A stretch of 64,000 nucleotides of DNA from JAOABP01 sp964590395 (lineage in GTDB: Bacteria > Hydrothermota > Tepidihabitantia > Tepidihabitantales > Tepidihabitantaceae), in NCBI GenBank assembly GCA_964590395.1, contig CAZPVT010000005.1:62001-126000 (forward strand), in the 5' to 3' direction. The notes under the pieces were generated by a model. The model worked only from the letters and a program-made list of their open reading frames with translations, searched no databases and was not told the DNA's origin. Position numbers and translations under genes: made by a program. The stretch's first letter is position 1. Each line of letters begins with the position of its first letter. This document shows, one piece after another, positions 52,859 to 61,148 of this stretch.

Positions 52859-53161
52859 ATGAGAAAAAGAGGTGGCCACAGGAGGTCAACCGGTGTGCAA
52901 AACGGTTCCGGCTCCTGCGACTGTGTGGAATTGCAGGAGTGGGCACTGCTGTTTGTGGAGGGGGAACTACCGGATGAGTCAAGATGTCAACTGCTGGTGC
53001 ACATTCAGACCTGTACCGCCTGTGCCCGGCTGGTCCGTACTTTGAAAAAGACCGTGCATCTCTGTCGTCTTGAACCGGGCACAGTTGTGCCGGAAAAAAC
53101 CCATCGACAGCTCTGGCAAACTATCCGTCAACTGACCACGGCGAGGAAAAGCCGGCGGTAG
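52859..53161 (+). CDS. Anti-sigma factor with zinc-binding ZAS-type motif
   Basis: 100 residues. Seen: the H-x3-C-x2-C zinc motif in LVHIQTCTACARLV near 58-71, preceded by an upstream cysteine/acidic segment (CVELQEWALLFVEGELPDE). No membrane helix follows, so it is a soluble anti-sigma, possibly redox-sensitive through zinc. ATG at 52859 preceded by AAAGGA. It should bind the sigma factor encoded next to it. Confidence 0.85.
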   Translation: MRKRGGHRRSTGVQNGSGSCDCVELQEWALLFVEGELPDESRCQLLVHIQTCTACARLVRTLKKTVHLCRLEPGTVVPEKTHRQLWQTIRQLTTARKSRR

Positions 53162-53178
53162 TAAATTGGGCTAGTGCT

Positions 53179-54234
53179 ATGCGGGCGGTTGTGGCTATTT
53201 CCGGGGGTATTGATTCATCGGTTGCGGCTGCGCTCTTGAAATCACAGGGATACGAAGTGATCGGTGTCCATCTTTTGCTTTACAGTAACGGAACCGCCTG
53301 CTGTGGCGCGGTTGACGGTGGTATGGCAAAAAGAGCAGGGGCAAAACTGGGTATTCCATTCTATACGATCAATCTGACCACCGAGTTTGAAAGACTGGTG
53401 GTGGAAAACTTCTGTATGGAGTATGCGCAGGGCCGAACTCCCAATCCCTGTATCCGGTGTAATGAGCAGATTAAGTTTGAGATTCTACGCGCCAAAGCCC
53501 AGCAATTAGCTGCCCAGTATATTGCCACCGGTCATTACGCCCGAATCAAAAGGGATGCTGAGGGTCGCTATCACCTGTTGCGGGGAGTTGATTCGGCAAA
53601 GGACCAGTCCTATTTCCTCTACATGCTGAATCAGCAACAGATTGCTACTCTGCTTTTTCCGGTGGGTGAGTATACCAAACAGCAGGTGCGGAGGATTGCC
53701 GGTGATTTTGATCTACCCACTGCTTCGGTAGCGGAAAGCCAGGAGATCTGTTTTATCCCGGACAACCGCTATGTCCGTTTTATTAAAAACCGTCATCCCG
53801 AACTTTTTGTGCCCGGTCCGATTTATGATACTACGGGCAAATTGCTTGGGAACCATTCCGGTATCATTAATTTTACTGTTGGTCAACGCAAGGGGTTGCG
53901 AATTGCGCTGGGGAAAAGACGGTATGTGGTGAGAATTAATGCTCAACAGAATGCAGTCTATATTGGTGGTGAGGATGAGGTTTATCAGACCCAGGTTTGG
54001 GCAAAAGATTGCCGTTGGGTGCAGGGTGAGCCACCCGCAGGTAAAACCCGGGTTTGGGCAAAGGTTCGTTATCAGGGGCCGGGAGGGTTTGCGGAGATCT
54101 CACGGGTTTCCGATGAGGTGGTTTATGTGAAGTTTGCCCAACCCCAGTGGTCACCTACTCCGGGGCAAGCGGTGGTATTCTGGAGGGATGAGGAGGTTAT
54201 TGGAGGCGGGATAATTGAGCGGAGTGAAAAGTAA
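53179..54234 (+). CDS. mnmA: tRNA-specific 2-thiouridylase
   Basis: Adds sulfur to U34 of tRNAs for Lys, Glu and Gln. Seen in 351 residues: PP-loop VAISGGIDSSVAA near 5-17, QGRTPNPCIRCNEQIKF with the first catalytic cysteine, ATGHYARI, KDQSYFLYML, and ESQEICFIPD with the second cysteine. Length is normal. Lies 17 bases after the anti-sigma gene. trmFO, another tRNA-U modification gene, is two genes away. Confidence 0.95.
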   Translation: MRAVVAISGGIDSSVAAALLKSQGYEVIGVHLLLYSNGTACCGAVDGGMAKRAGAKLGIPFYTINLTTEFERLVVENFCMEYAQGRTPNPCIRCNEQIKFEILRAKAQQLAAQYIATGHYARIKRDAEGRYHLLRGVDSAKDQSYFLYMLNQQQIATLLFPVGEYTKQQVRRIAGDFDLPTASVAESQEICFIPDNRYVRFIKNRHPELFVPGPIYDTTGKLLGNHSGIINFTVGQRKGLRIALGKRRYVVRINAQQNAVYIGGEDEVYQTQVWAKDCRWVQGEPPAGKTRVWAKVRYQGPGGFAEISRVSDEVVYVKFAQPQWSPTPGQAVVFWRDEEVIGGGIIERSEK

Positions 54235-54250
54235 AAATTAAGGAGGTGAA

Positions 54251-55804
54251 ATGACTCTTTTGTTATGTTTATTAGGCGCGGTAACTGTTTCGTCCAAGAT
54301 AGACACTGTGGTTGTTTACCGAGATCAGGTTGTTGTCCGACGTAGTGCGACAGTAAATCTGACCGGTAATCAGCAACTGATTTTTTCCGGCCTACCCGGG
54401 GCGCTTGTTGACAATTCGGTGCGAGTACGGGCAGAGGGTTTGAAACTTGGTGAGGTGCAGATAAAAAGGGGTTATTTGGCTGAACCGACCCCAGAGGTCA
54501 AACGGCTGGAGCAAAGGGTGAGGATGCTTGAGGACAGTAGCCGGATGCTGGAGGATGAGGCAGTGGTGCTTAAAGCCAAGGAGGAGTTTTTAAATTCAAT
54601 AAAACTCGGCGCACCGGAGGTCATCGCCAAGGAACTACAGCAGGGTAAGGTTGCGCCAGAATCCTGGCGCGGTGCGCTTTCATTCATTGGCGAAGAGTTG
54701 AGTCGAGTAAAAGCAAGGCAATTGGGGTTGAAAAGAGCGCAGGAGGAGCTAAAGAAACGTTTAGATGCGGCAAGACAGGAACTGGAGGAAATGAGGGCAT
54801 TGGTGGAAAACCGTAAGGAATTGATGGTAGCGGTTGAAGGAGAGCCGGGTTTACATCAGATTTCATTTTCCTATGCAATACCTGGGGGGGCGGATTGGCA
54901 GCCGTATTACGAACTGCGTGCCGAGCCAGGGAGAAGGATGGTTAATCTCGCTTATTTTGCCCGGGTCAGTCAGCGGACCGGTGAGGACTGGGAGGATGTT
55001 AAGTTGATACTTTCTACTGGTGAGCCGACACCAGCGATAGCACCACCCGAGCCATTTCCCTGGTATCTTGATATAATTGAGGAGACATTTCGGGTAAAAA
55101 GATTGCCGACACCCGGAGCGATGGCTGAAACGCAGGTGGTATTAGAGGGGTTGTCAGAAGATGCGGTTACACCAGTTGAAACCGGGATTTCACTACTGTA
55201 TGTGATTCCAGGGAAAATTAGTTTAAAATCAGGGGAGGGTGCGAAAAAACTGCCTTTGGTCCAGGTTTCATTACCTACCGAGTTTGAGTTTTATACATTA
55301 CCCCGTTCCAGAGAAAATGCCTTTCTGACCGGCAGGATGGTTAACACCAGTCAGTTTCTCTTTATTGGTGGTGAGGCAAATACCTATGTTGGTGAGGAGT
55401 TCACGGGTACAACCGCACTGGCAAGTATTGCGCCGCAGGATTCACTGGTGATTGGGTTTGGTATTGATGAGAGGGTGAAGGTAAAGAGGGAGCTGGTGAA
55501 GACTTTTAAGTCAACGAGCGGTCTTTTGGGCAAAACCGAGCGGATCAATTTTGTTTATCGTACAACGGTAGAAAACTACCACCCCCAGAAGGTCAAAATT
55601 AAAATAATTGAGCAGGTGCCGGTATCGCGCCAGAAAGAGATTAAGGTAACGGTTACCATGATTGAGCCGAGATATCAGGAGTATAATGAGAACGATGGTA
55701 CTTATACCTATCTGGTAGATTTGAGAAACGGGGAGAAATTGGAAGTCAATCTGGAGTTTAATGTTGAATATCCCAAAGGGAAGAAAATAAGCGGGTTGTA
55801 TTAA
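54251..55804 (+). CDS. Mucoidy inhibitor MuiA-like protein (DUF4140/DUF4139)
   Basis: 517-residue exported protein. Seen: a hydrophobic N-terminus, DUF4140 start (IDTVVVYRDQVVVRRSATV), a long coiled coil (about 75-190), then DUF4139 with ISFSYAIPGGADWQPYYELR, YFARVSQRTGEDWEDVKLIL and a C-terminal block near EFNVEYPKGKK. The architecture is typical of the MuiA family; its function is unknown in bacteria. AAGGAGG precedes the ATG. Confidence 0.87.
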   Translation: MTLLLCLLGAVTVSSKIDTVVVYRDQVVVRRSATVNLTGNQQLIFSGLPGALVDNSVRVRAEGLKLGEVQIKRGYLAEPTPEVKRLEQRVRMLEDSSRMLEDEAVVLKAKEEFLNSIKLGAPEVIAKELQQGKVAPESWRGALSFIGEELSRVKARQLGLKRAQEELKKRLDAARQELEEMRALVENRKELMVAVEGEPGLHQISFSYAIPGGADWQPYYELRAEPGRRMVNLAYFARVSQRTGEDWEDVKLILSTGEPTPAIAPPEPFPWYLDIIEETFRVKRLPTPGAMAETQVVLEGLSEDAVTPVETGISLLYVIPGKISLKSGEGAKKLPLVQVSLPTEFEFYTLPRSRENAFLTGRMVNTSQFLFIGGEANTYVGEEFTGTTALASIAPQDSLVIGFGIDERVKVKRELVKTFKSTSGLLGKTERINFVYRTTVENYHPQKVKIKIIEQVPVSRQKEIKVTVTMIEPRYQEYNENDGTYTYLVDLRNGEKLEVNLEFNVEYPKGKKISGLY

Positions 55805-55830
55805 ACGGAAAATCTGAAATTTAATTCCGT

Positions 55831-57120
55831 ATGATTACGGTGATCGGTGCGGGGTTGTCGGGTTGCGAAGCCGCATTGCAGTGTGCCCGTGCCGGGCTAC
55901 GGGTAAGAGTTTATGAGATGCGGCCGGGAAAGATGACCCCGGCACACCGGACCGATAATGTCGCGGAACTGGTCTGTTCTAATTCGTTGAAATCCGAAGA
56001 ATTGACCAATGCCCACGGCTTATTGAAAGCGGAGTTAAAAATTTTTGGTTCAGTTTTGCTGGGTTGTGCTGAGAAGGCACGTATTCCCGGGGGCAAGGCG
56101 TTAGTAGTTGACCGGGTGATATTTTCTCAAATGGTTGAACAGAAGTTGCAGGAGTTCGGTGTGGAGCTCGTGCGCGAGGAGATAACCGAAATACCGGCAG
56201 GGATGGTAATAATCGCTACCGGTCCATTGACATCAGATGGTTTGGTTCAGCAACTAATAACTCTGGTGGGAGCACGCCGACTATTCTTCTATGATGCGAT
56301 TGCACCGATCGTTGATGCTGAGTCTTTGAATATGGAGCGAATCTTTACCGGCTCCCGGTACGGTAAGGGTGATGACTATTTGAACTGTCCACTCACCGAG
56401 AATGAATATAACCTTCTGGTAAGTGAACTTGCCAGTGCCGAGGTTTATCCCGGGCACAGTTTTGAACAGATTCCTTTCTTTGAAGGCTGTCTGCCGGTGG
56501 AGGAACTTGCGCGCCGAGAAAGGCTTGCTTTAGCGTTTGGTCCACTGAAACCGGTGGGACTTGTGGATCCGCATACTGGCAGGATGCCATTTGCGGTGGT
56601 CCAGTTGCGTCGGGAAAATAGTGCCGGGACGATGTTCAATATGGTTGGTTTTCAGACCCGGCTCAAATGGGCAGAGCAGGAAAGGATATTCCGTTTGATA
56701 CCGGGGTTGGAGCGGGTAGAATTCCTTCGTTACGGTAGTATTCATCGGAATACTTTCCTTTATAGCCCGGAGATCCTTTTACCAACACTGCAGACAAAGA
56801 TTCGTCCGGATCTGTTTATTGCCGGTCAGCTGTGCGGGGTGGAGGGGTATGTGGAGGCGATCGCGACCGGCATGATCGCTGGCATCAACGCTAGCCGTTT
56901 TCAACTGGGCAAACCGCCGGTTATTCCTTCTGAACAGACAATTTTAGGGGCGCTTCTTAAATATATCACTACCCCAAGGGCTGACTTTCAGCCGATGAAC
57001 GCTAACTTTGGTCTTATCACACCTCCGAAAAACCGTTTGCGTGGAATTAAAAAACGGTTTGTGCTTGCCCACAGCGCAATAGCGGAGGCGGAGAGGTTTC
57101 TTCAGAAAATAATCGGTTAA
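55831..57120 (+). CDS. trmFO: Folate/FAD-dependent tRNA-m5U54 methyltransferase
   Basis: Methylates U54 of tRNA using methylenetetrahydrofolate and FAD. Seen in 429 residues: FAD-binding VIGAGLSGCEAALQCARAGL near 4-23, MRPGKMTPAHRTDNVAELVC, CSNSLKSEE, RIPGGKALVVDR, and the folate-binding block ASRFQLGKPPVIPSEQT. Length is usual. Ends three bases before a convergent gene. Confidence 0.95.
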   Translation: MITVIGAGLSGCEAALQCARAGLRVRVYEMRPGKMTPAHRTDNVAELVCSNSLKSEELTNAHGLLKAELKIFGSVLLGCAEKARIPGGKALVVDRVIFSQMVEQKLQEFGVELVREEITEIPAGMVIIATGPLTSDGLVQQLITLVGARRLFFYDAIAPIVDAESLNMERIFTGSRYGKGDDYLNCPLTENEYNLLVSELASAEVYPGHSFEQIPFFEGCLPVEELARRERLALAFGPLKPVGLVDPHTGRMPFAVVQLRRENSAGTMFNMVGFQTRLKWAEQERIFRLIPGLERVEFLRYGSIHRNTFLYSPEILLPTLQTKIRPDLFIAGQLCGVEGYVEAIATGMIAGINASRFQLGKPPVIPSEQTILGALLKYITTPRADFQPMNANFGLITPPKNRLRGIKKRFVLAHSAIAEAERFLQKIIG

Positions 57121-57123
57121 GGC

Positions 57124-60099
57124 TTATCTTTTCTTAAAATTCAACCTATTAGACCCGATAATCGTTACCGTATTGGAGTTATAGTTGGCGATATAGACCT
57201 TGTTATCACTGGTGTTGGTGCATATAGCAGAGGGATTTTCGCCAACAGGGATCGTTTTTTCAACATAGTTACTCGCGCCGTCGATCATAGTAACGTTTCC
57301 GTTGTCATAGTTGGCAGCATAGACCTTGTTCACCCATCCTGCCCAGACAACACTGCGGGGATGGATGCCGGTATTGATATAGGTATAGACGGTATAATTG
57401 TTAACATCAATAACCGTTAGGTCATTGGTAGCAGAATTGGCACAGTACAGACGGCTATCCGTCGGGTTTACTGCCAAGGCATAGGGTTCGTTACCAACCG
57501 TAATTGTGGTGATGACGTTCTGATTGGCACCGTTGATGATTGTGATCCGTCCCGCGGTGCCGCTGGCACGGTTTGCGACAGCAACATTATGACGGTTGTC
57601 AACGATCAGTGTACAGGGCTGGAGATAGGCATTGACGGTACCGATTACATTATTGGTTGCGCCATCAATTACCGTTACATTATTACGGGCGAAGTTAGCG
57701 CAGTAGATTTTATTGTACTCCGGGCTATAGACCAAGGCGACAGGGTTAGTGTCGACAGGAACAGTAGTTATGACTTGATTGTTGTTGCCATCGATAACTG
57801 TTACTGAAGCGGAACGGTAGTTACTTACATAAACCCGATTGTTGTTGGAGTTAAAGCAGACTGCCCTTGGATTTGTTCCGACCGGAACGGTAGCGACTAC
57901 CTCATTGCTTGCTCCGTCAATTATCGTAACCGAGTTACTGCCATAATTAGTGACATAAACCTTGCCGTTGTTGGTGTTGAGACACAGATTATACGGGAAT
58001 CGACCAACGCGGATAGTGGTGATAACCTGGTTGGATGTACCATCAATAACCGTAACACTGGAGTCGTTGTAATTGGCAACGAATATTTTGTTGTGGATGC
58101 TGTCCCAGAGCAGTGCTCGTGGTTTTGCTCCTACAGTGACGGTTGCGATTACAGTATCAGGCGGACCGCTGGATTGCGCGACAGTAAATAACTCGCTAAG
58201 CCCTTGGGTCATATGTTCACCACACCAAGCCCTGATTGCGATCCTTGCCTGATTGGTCGGTGGTGACGGAACTGCCCAGGCAAACTGTCCGGGCTGGGTT
58301 GTCATACCTTGACGTTGCCAGTCAACACCACCGTTGGTGGAGTAATAAATTACCGTTGATTCCATTCCGGCAAAGGTGCCACCGGTCCAGGTTATCTGCT
58401 GAATTGAACCGACGAGCCAGCGGCTCTCCGCGGTGGGTGAGGTTACGGTAATTGGTGAAGGCGGTAACGAGTCGTAGATTACATAGCGCGCACTGATTCC
58501 AGCAGTAGATAGGGTGTCAAGATAGGCGCGGACCTGAACGCGCGCCATTTCGGTAGCCGGACTTGGTACACGCCAGTTGTAACTCTGGGGTTGGGTTGCT
58601 CTGCCATGCCGTAGCCAGTTGTTCCCGTCATCGGTAGAGTAAAAGACGACAACCGAGTCCGGGGTCCTTGGACCACCGGTCCAAGTGATTGTCTGAACAG
58701 AACCTTCACGCCAGCGCGTCTGGGCATTGGGCTGGGTAATGGTGATCGGCGGTAGTCCTTCAATAATTTTGAATGTCGCACTGAGCCCGGTTGTCGAGGA
58801 GTCAAGACAGAATGCGGTAACCCTTATCCTTGCCTGATTGGTCGGTGGTGATGGAACTGTCCAGCGGAACCTATCACCCGGACGGGTGATTTTACCGATT
58901 TTCTGCCAGGTTGTGCCGTTGTTGGTTGAGTAATAAAGAACCGAGGAGTCCATTCCTAATAGTGTTCCACCGGTCCAGGTAATCTCATAGTTAGAGCCGA
59001 TTAACCATTCTGAGGTGGAGTCAGGAGATGTTATTGTGATCGGTGAAGGTTTATTCTGGTCATAGATTTCGTAAGCAGTGGAAGTGCCAGTAGCGGTATC
59101 GCCGGATAAAAACATCCGCACCTCAATGCGGGCGGTTGGTGTAGCGGGTTCCGGGACATTCCAGGTGTAACTGCCGGATTGGATGGCAATTCCATGCCTG
59201 AGCCAGTTAGCACCACTGTCGGTTGAATAGTAGATTACAACCGAGTCAGCGGCAAGCGATTGCTGGGTTTTGCCGAGTGAACTTGATAATAGTTGATACT
59301 CGCTCCTTTTTTTAATAAATCTCTGGTCAACTCCACCTGTCCAGAGGATTGTTTGTTGGGAGTTTACCCGCCAGCGGGTTGTGTCGTTTGGTTCGAGAAC
59401 TCTGATTGCCGGACAAGTTTTAAACTGCCAGAGTGGTCCGGCTGTGGTTGTACCGTGTTGGTCCCGGGCGACTACCTGCCAGTAATAGGTTGAGTCATAT
59501 TCTAATCTGGCTGTTGTATAACTGGTTTGATTATGTCCAGAAATTAATAATGGTGGTGGCGAGGTTGTGCCTAAATAGATATCATAATAAACAGTGTCAT
59601 TAGTGTCAGGGTCACCACCTGTCCAAGATAAGGTCAGACGGATAAATAACCCGGATGCACCGGACTCGGGCGTAGGATTAGACGGGGTAAAGGGTGGGTT
59701 ATTTGCTTGGGCGATGGTCGTGAACGACCAGATCGGACTGGCTGCGGTTTCGCCGCAGCGGTCTTGAGCAACAATTCGCCAGTAGTATCGGGCAAGGAGA
59801 TTAAGGTTTCTGGGGCGGTAAAATGTGTCGACTATGCCCGAATCCCGGACCGGTGGAGGCGAGCTGGTGCCGAGGTAGATGTAGTATTTCAGACTGTCCA
59901 GGCTGTCCGGATCCGAGCAGGTCCAACGCAAAACCACACTGGTGTCAATACTCACGGCGGAACTATCCGGGAAAACTAGGCGAGGACGGTTGGGTGGATG
60001 GTTATTAGCCGGGTCAAACGGGTTATTCCACTTCCGACACAGTATGAACAAAAGTCCAGCTGTAATAATTATAAAAATGATGGATAACGGTTTTTTCAT
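57124..60099 (-). CDS. Secreted lipoprotein with Fn3-like, WTGG-repeat and 7-bladed YncE-type propeller regions
   Basis: 991 residues. The N-terminus ends in a cysteine (LLFILC) followed by NNPFDP, a lipoprotein-like start. Two Fn3-like domains (about 35-230) each carry YYIYLGT or YYDIYLGT and end in WSFTT or WQFKT. Four repeats of the pattern ITxxxPxxxxRWxxGSxxxITWTGG follow (about 235-640). The C-terminus is seven blades with NYxSxxVTVIDG at about 43-residue spacing, the first blade closed by the last strand. Probably a surface adhesin or scaffold. The gene is last in the kinase-PEGA operon. Confidence 0.82.
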   Translation of the reverse strand: MKKPLSIIFIIITAGLLFILCRKWNNPFDPANNHPPNRPRLVFPDSSAVSIDTSVVLRWTCSDPDSLDSLKYYIYLGTSSPPPVRDSGIVDTFYRPRNLNLLARYYWRIVAQDRCGETAASPIWSFTTIAQANNPPFTPSNPTPESGASGLFIRLTLSWTGGDPDTNDTVYYDIYLGTTSPPPLLISGHNQTSYTTARLEYDSTYYWQVVARDQHGTTTAGPLWQFKTCPAIRVLEPNDTTRWRVNSQQTILWTGGVDQRFIKKRSEYQLLSSSLGKTQQSLAADSVVIYYSTDSGANWLRHGIAIQSGSYTWNVPEPATPTARIEVRMFLSGDTATGTSTAYEIYDQNKPSPITITSPDSTSEWLIGSNYEITWTGGTLLGMDSSVLYYSTNNGTTWQKIGKITRPGDRFRWTVPSPPTNQARIRVTAFCLDSSTTGLSATFKIIEGLPPITITQPNAQTRWREGSVQTITWTGGPRTPDSVVVFYSTDDGNNWLRHGRATQPQSYNWRVPSPATEMARVQVRAYLDTLSTAGISARYVIYDSLPPSPITVTSPTAESRWLVGSIQQITWTGGTFAGMESTVIYYSTNGGVDWQRQGMTTQPGQFAWAVPSPPTNQARIAIRAWCGEHMTQGLSELFTVAQSSGPPDTVIATVTVGAKPRALLWDSIHNKIFVANYNDSSVTVIDGTSNQVITTIRVGRFPYNLCLNTNNGKVYVTNYGSNSVTIIDGASNEVVATVPVGTNPRAVCFNSNNNRVYVSNYRSASVTVIDGNNNQVITTVPVDTNPVALVYSPEYNKIYCANFARNNVTVIDGATNNVIGTVNAYLQPCTLIVDNRHNVAVANRASGTAGRITIINGANQNVITTITVGNEPYALAVNPTDSRLYCANSATNDLTVIDVNNYTVYTYINTGIHPRSVVWAGWVNKVYAANYDNGNVTMIDGASNYVEKTIPVGENPSAICTNTSDNKVYIANYNSNTVTIIGSNRLNFKKR
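57130..58150 (-). repeat. DNA-level tandem repeats of YncE-type blades
   Basis: About seven tandem units of roughly 125-130 bases encode the blades, with strongly conserved segments for NYxSxxVTVIDG and PVGTNPRAVC-like parts. The units are diverged but clearly related, so unequal crossover is possible. Confidence 0.65.
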
Positions 60100-60102
60100 T
60101 TT

Positions 60103-61137
60103 TTACCTGATGATAAAATAAAGTCCAATGCCTACTGTTCCAATACCGAAACCGATGTTACGGATCATATCCCAGCGTTGAGTCTGACTGCGGAACTTTG
60201 AGGCATCTTGGGAAGTGGTTGCCTGCTTGTACTGCTGATAACTGTTTTCTGCGATGAGCGCGGAAATAGCACTGATGGTAAATGATGATAAGCCGATTAT
60301 TAGCATTGGCAGTGGTCTTTTGGGAACACGGGAAAGGGTTTCGCTCACATAGGTGGTTTCGTTGGGAGAGATTTGGATGTAATTTGTCCAGTCGCGATAA
60401 TTTTTTTTACTAATTACTAAGGAATAACGGTTGGGTGGTAATTCAATAAACAGTGGAGTGGTACCGATTTGTTGTTCGTTGGCATAGGCAAGTGCGCCGT
60501 CAGGTTCGGTTAGCACACTGAGAAATCCACTGGCAGGCGCCAATTTTAAATTGAGTTCCACTGGATTTGGATCCTGGAGATTGACCGTTTTGCTAACCTC
60601 GTGGTAACCGGATAGCCGAGCGCTAACCGAGTACTGGCCAAATTTTAGGCGCGAAATAGTCAGCCCTTTTTCTGTGGTTTTGCCTTTAAATGTGCCATTG
60701 AGGTAGATGTCGGCGCCGACTGGTTCAGATGTTACAATTATTGATGAATGGCGCTCGGTAATGGTAAAATTGCCATAATAGGTTTGATAGCCGGCGAGTT
60801 TGACTTCAAGTTCGTGACGGCCCGGACTGAGATCGGTTAATTCGAGCGGTGTTTTGCCGACTTCCAGATTGTTGACGAGCACAGTTGCGCCCGCGGGTGT
60901 TGAGGTAATGGCAACCGAGTTGCCAAAAACATTGACATCCGCCCGTAAACGAGGTAATGTTGTCGGTTTGACAGCCGGTGCCGGTAACTTTGCCCCGCAA
61001 TTCTTACAGAACTTGGCGTCGTCCCGGTTGGCCGCCCCACAATTGGGACAGGTTTTTTCTGCCCAAGCAACCGAAAGCATTACCAAAATGAGGAGCAAAA
61101 TTTTTAGCGCTGATTTTAGGTATCCCAGGTTATGCAT
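60103..61137 (-). CDS. PEGA-domain membrane protein with N-terminal zinc ribbon
   Basis: 344 residues. After a signal or anchor (about 10-26) comes a zinc ribbon with C30, C33, C44 and C47 (CPNCG and FCKNCG). Three PEGA-type domains follow, starting near 75 (AITSTPAGATVLVNNLEVGK), 145 (IIVTSEPVGADIYLNGTFKG) and 225 (LSVLTEPDGALAYANEQQIG). Two C-terminal helices follow (about 285-305 and 330-343). GGGAG precedes the ATG. It sits directly after the kinase-like gene, whose product carries the same kind of ribbon at its C-terminus. Confidence 0.8.
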   Translation of the reverse strand: MHNLGYLKSALKILLLILVMLSVAWAEKTCPNCGAANRDDAKFCKNCGAKLPAPAVKPTTLPRLRADVNVFGNSVAITSTPAGATVLVNNLEVGKTPLELTDLSPGRHELEVKLAGYQTYYGNFTITERHSSIIVTSEPVGADIYLNGTFKGKTTEKGLTISRLKFGQYSVSARLSGYHEVSKTVNLQDPNPVELNLKLAPASGFLSVLTEPDGALAYANEQQIGTTPLFIELPPNRYSLVISKKNYRDWTNYIQISPNETTYVSETLSRVPKRPLPMLIIGLSSFTISAISALIAENSYQQYKQATTSQDASKFRSQTQRWDMIRNIGFGIGTVGIGLYFIIR

Positions 61138-61148
61138 AACTATCTCCC

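Noticed and set aside
57115..57127. Terminator between trmFO and the propeller gene
   Set aside because: The stops are only three bases apart and no hairpin with T-run is visible; bidirectional termination inside the genes cannot be judged.
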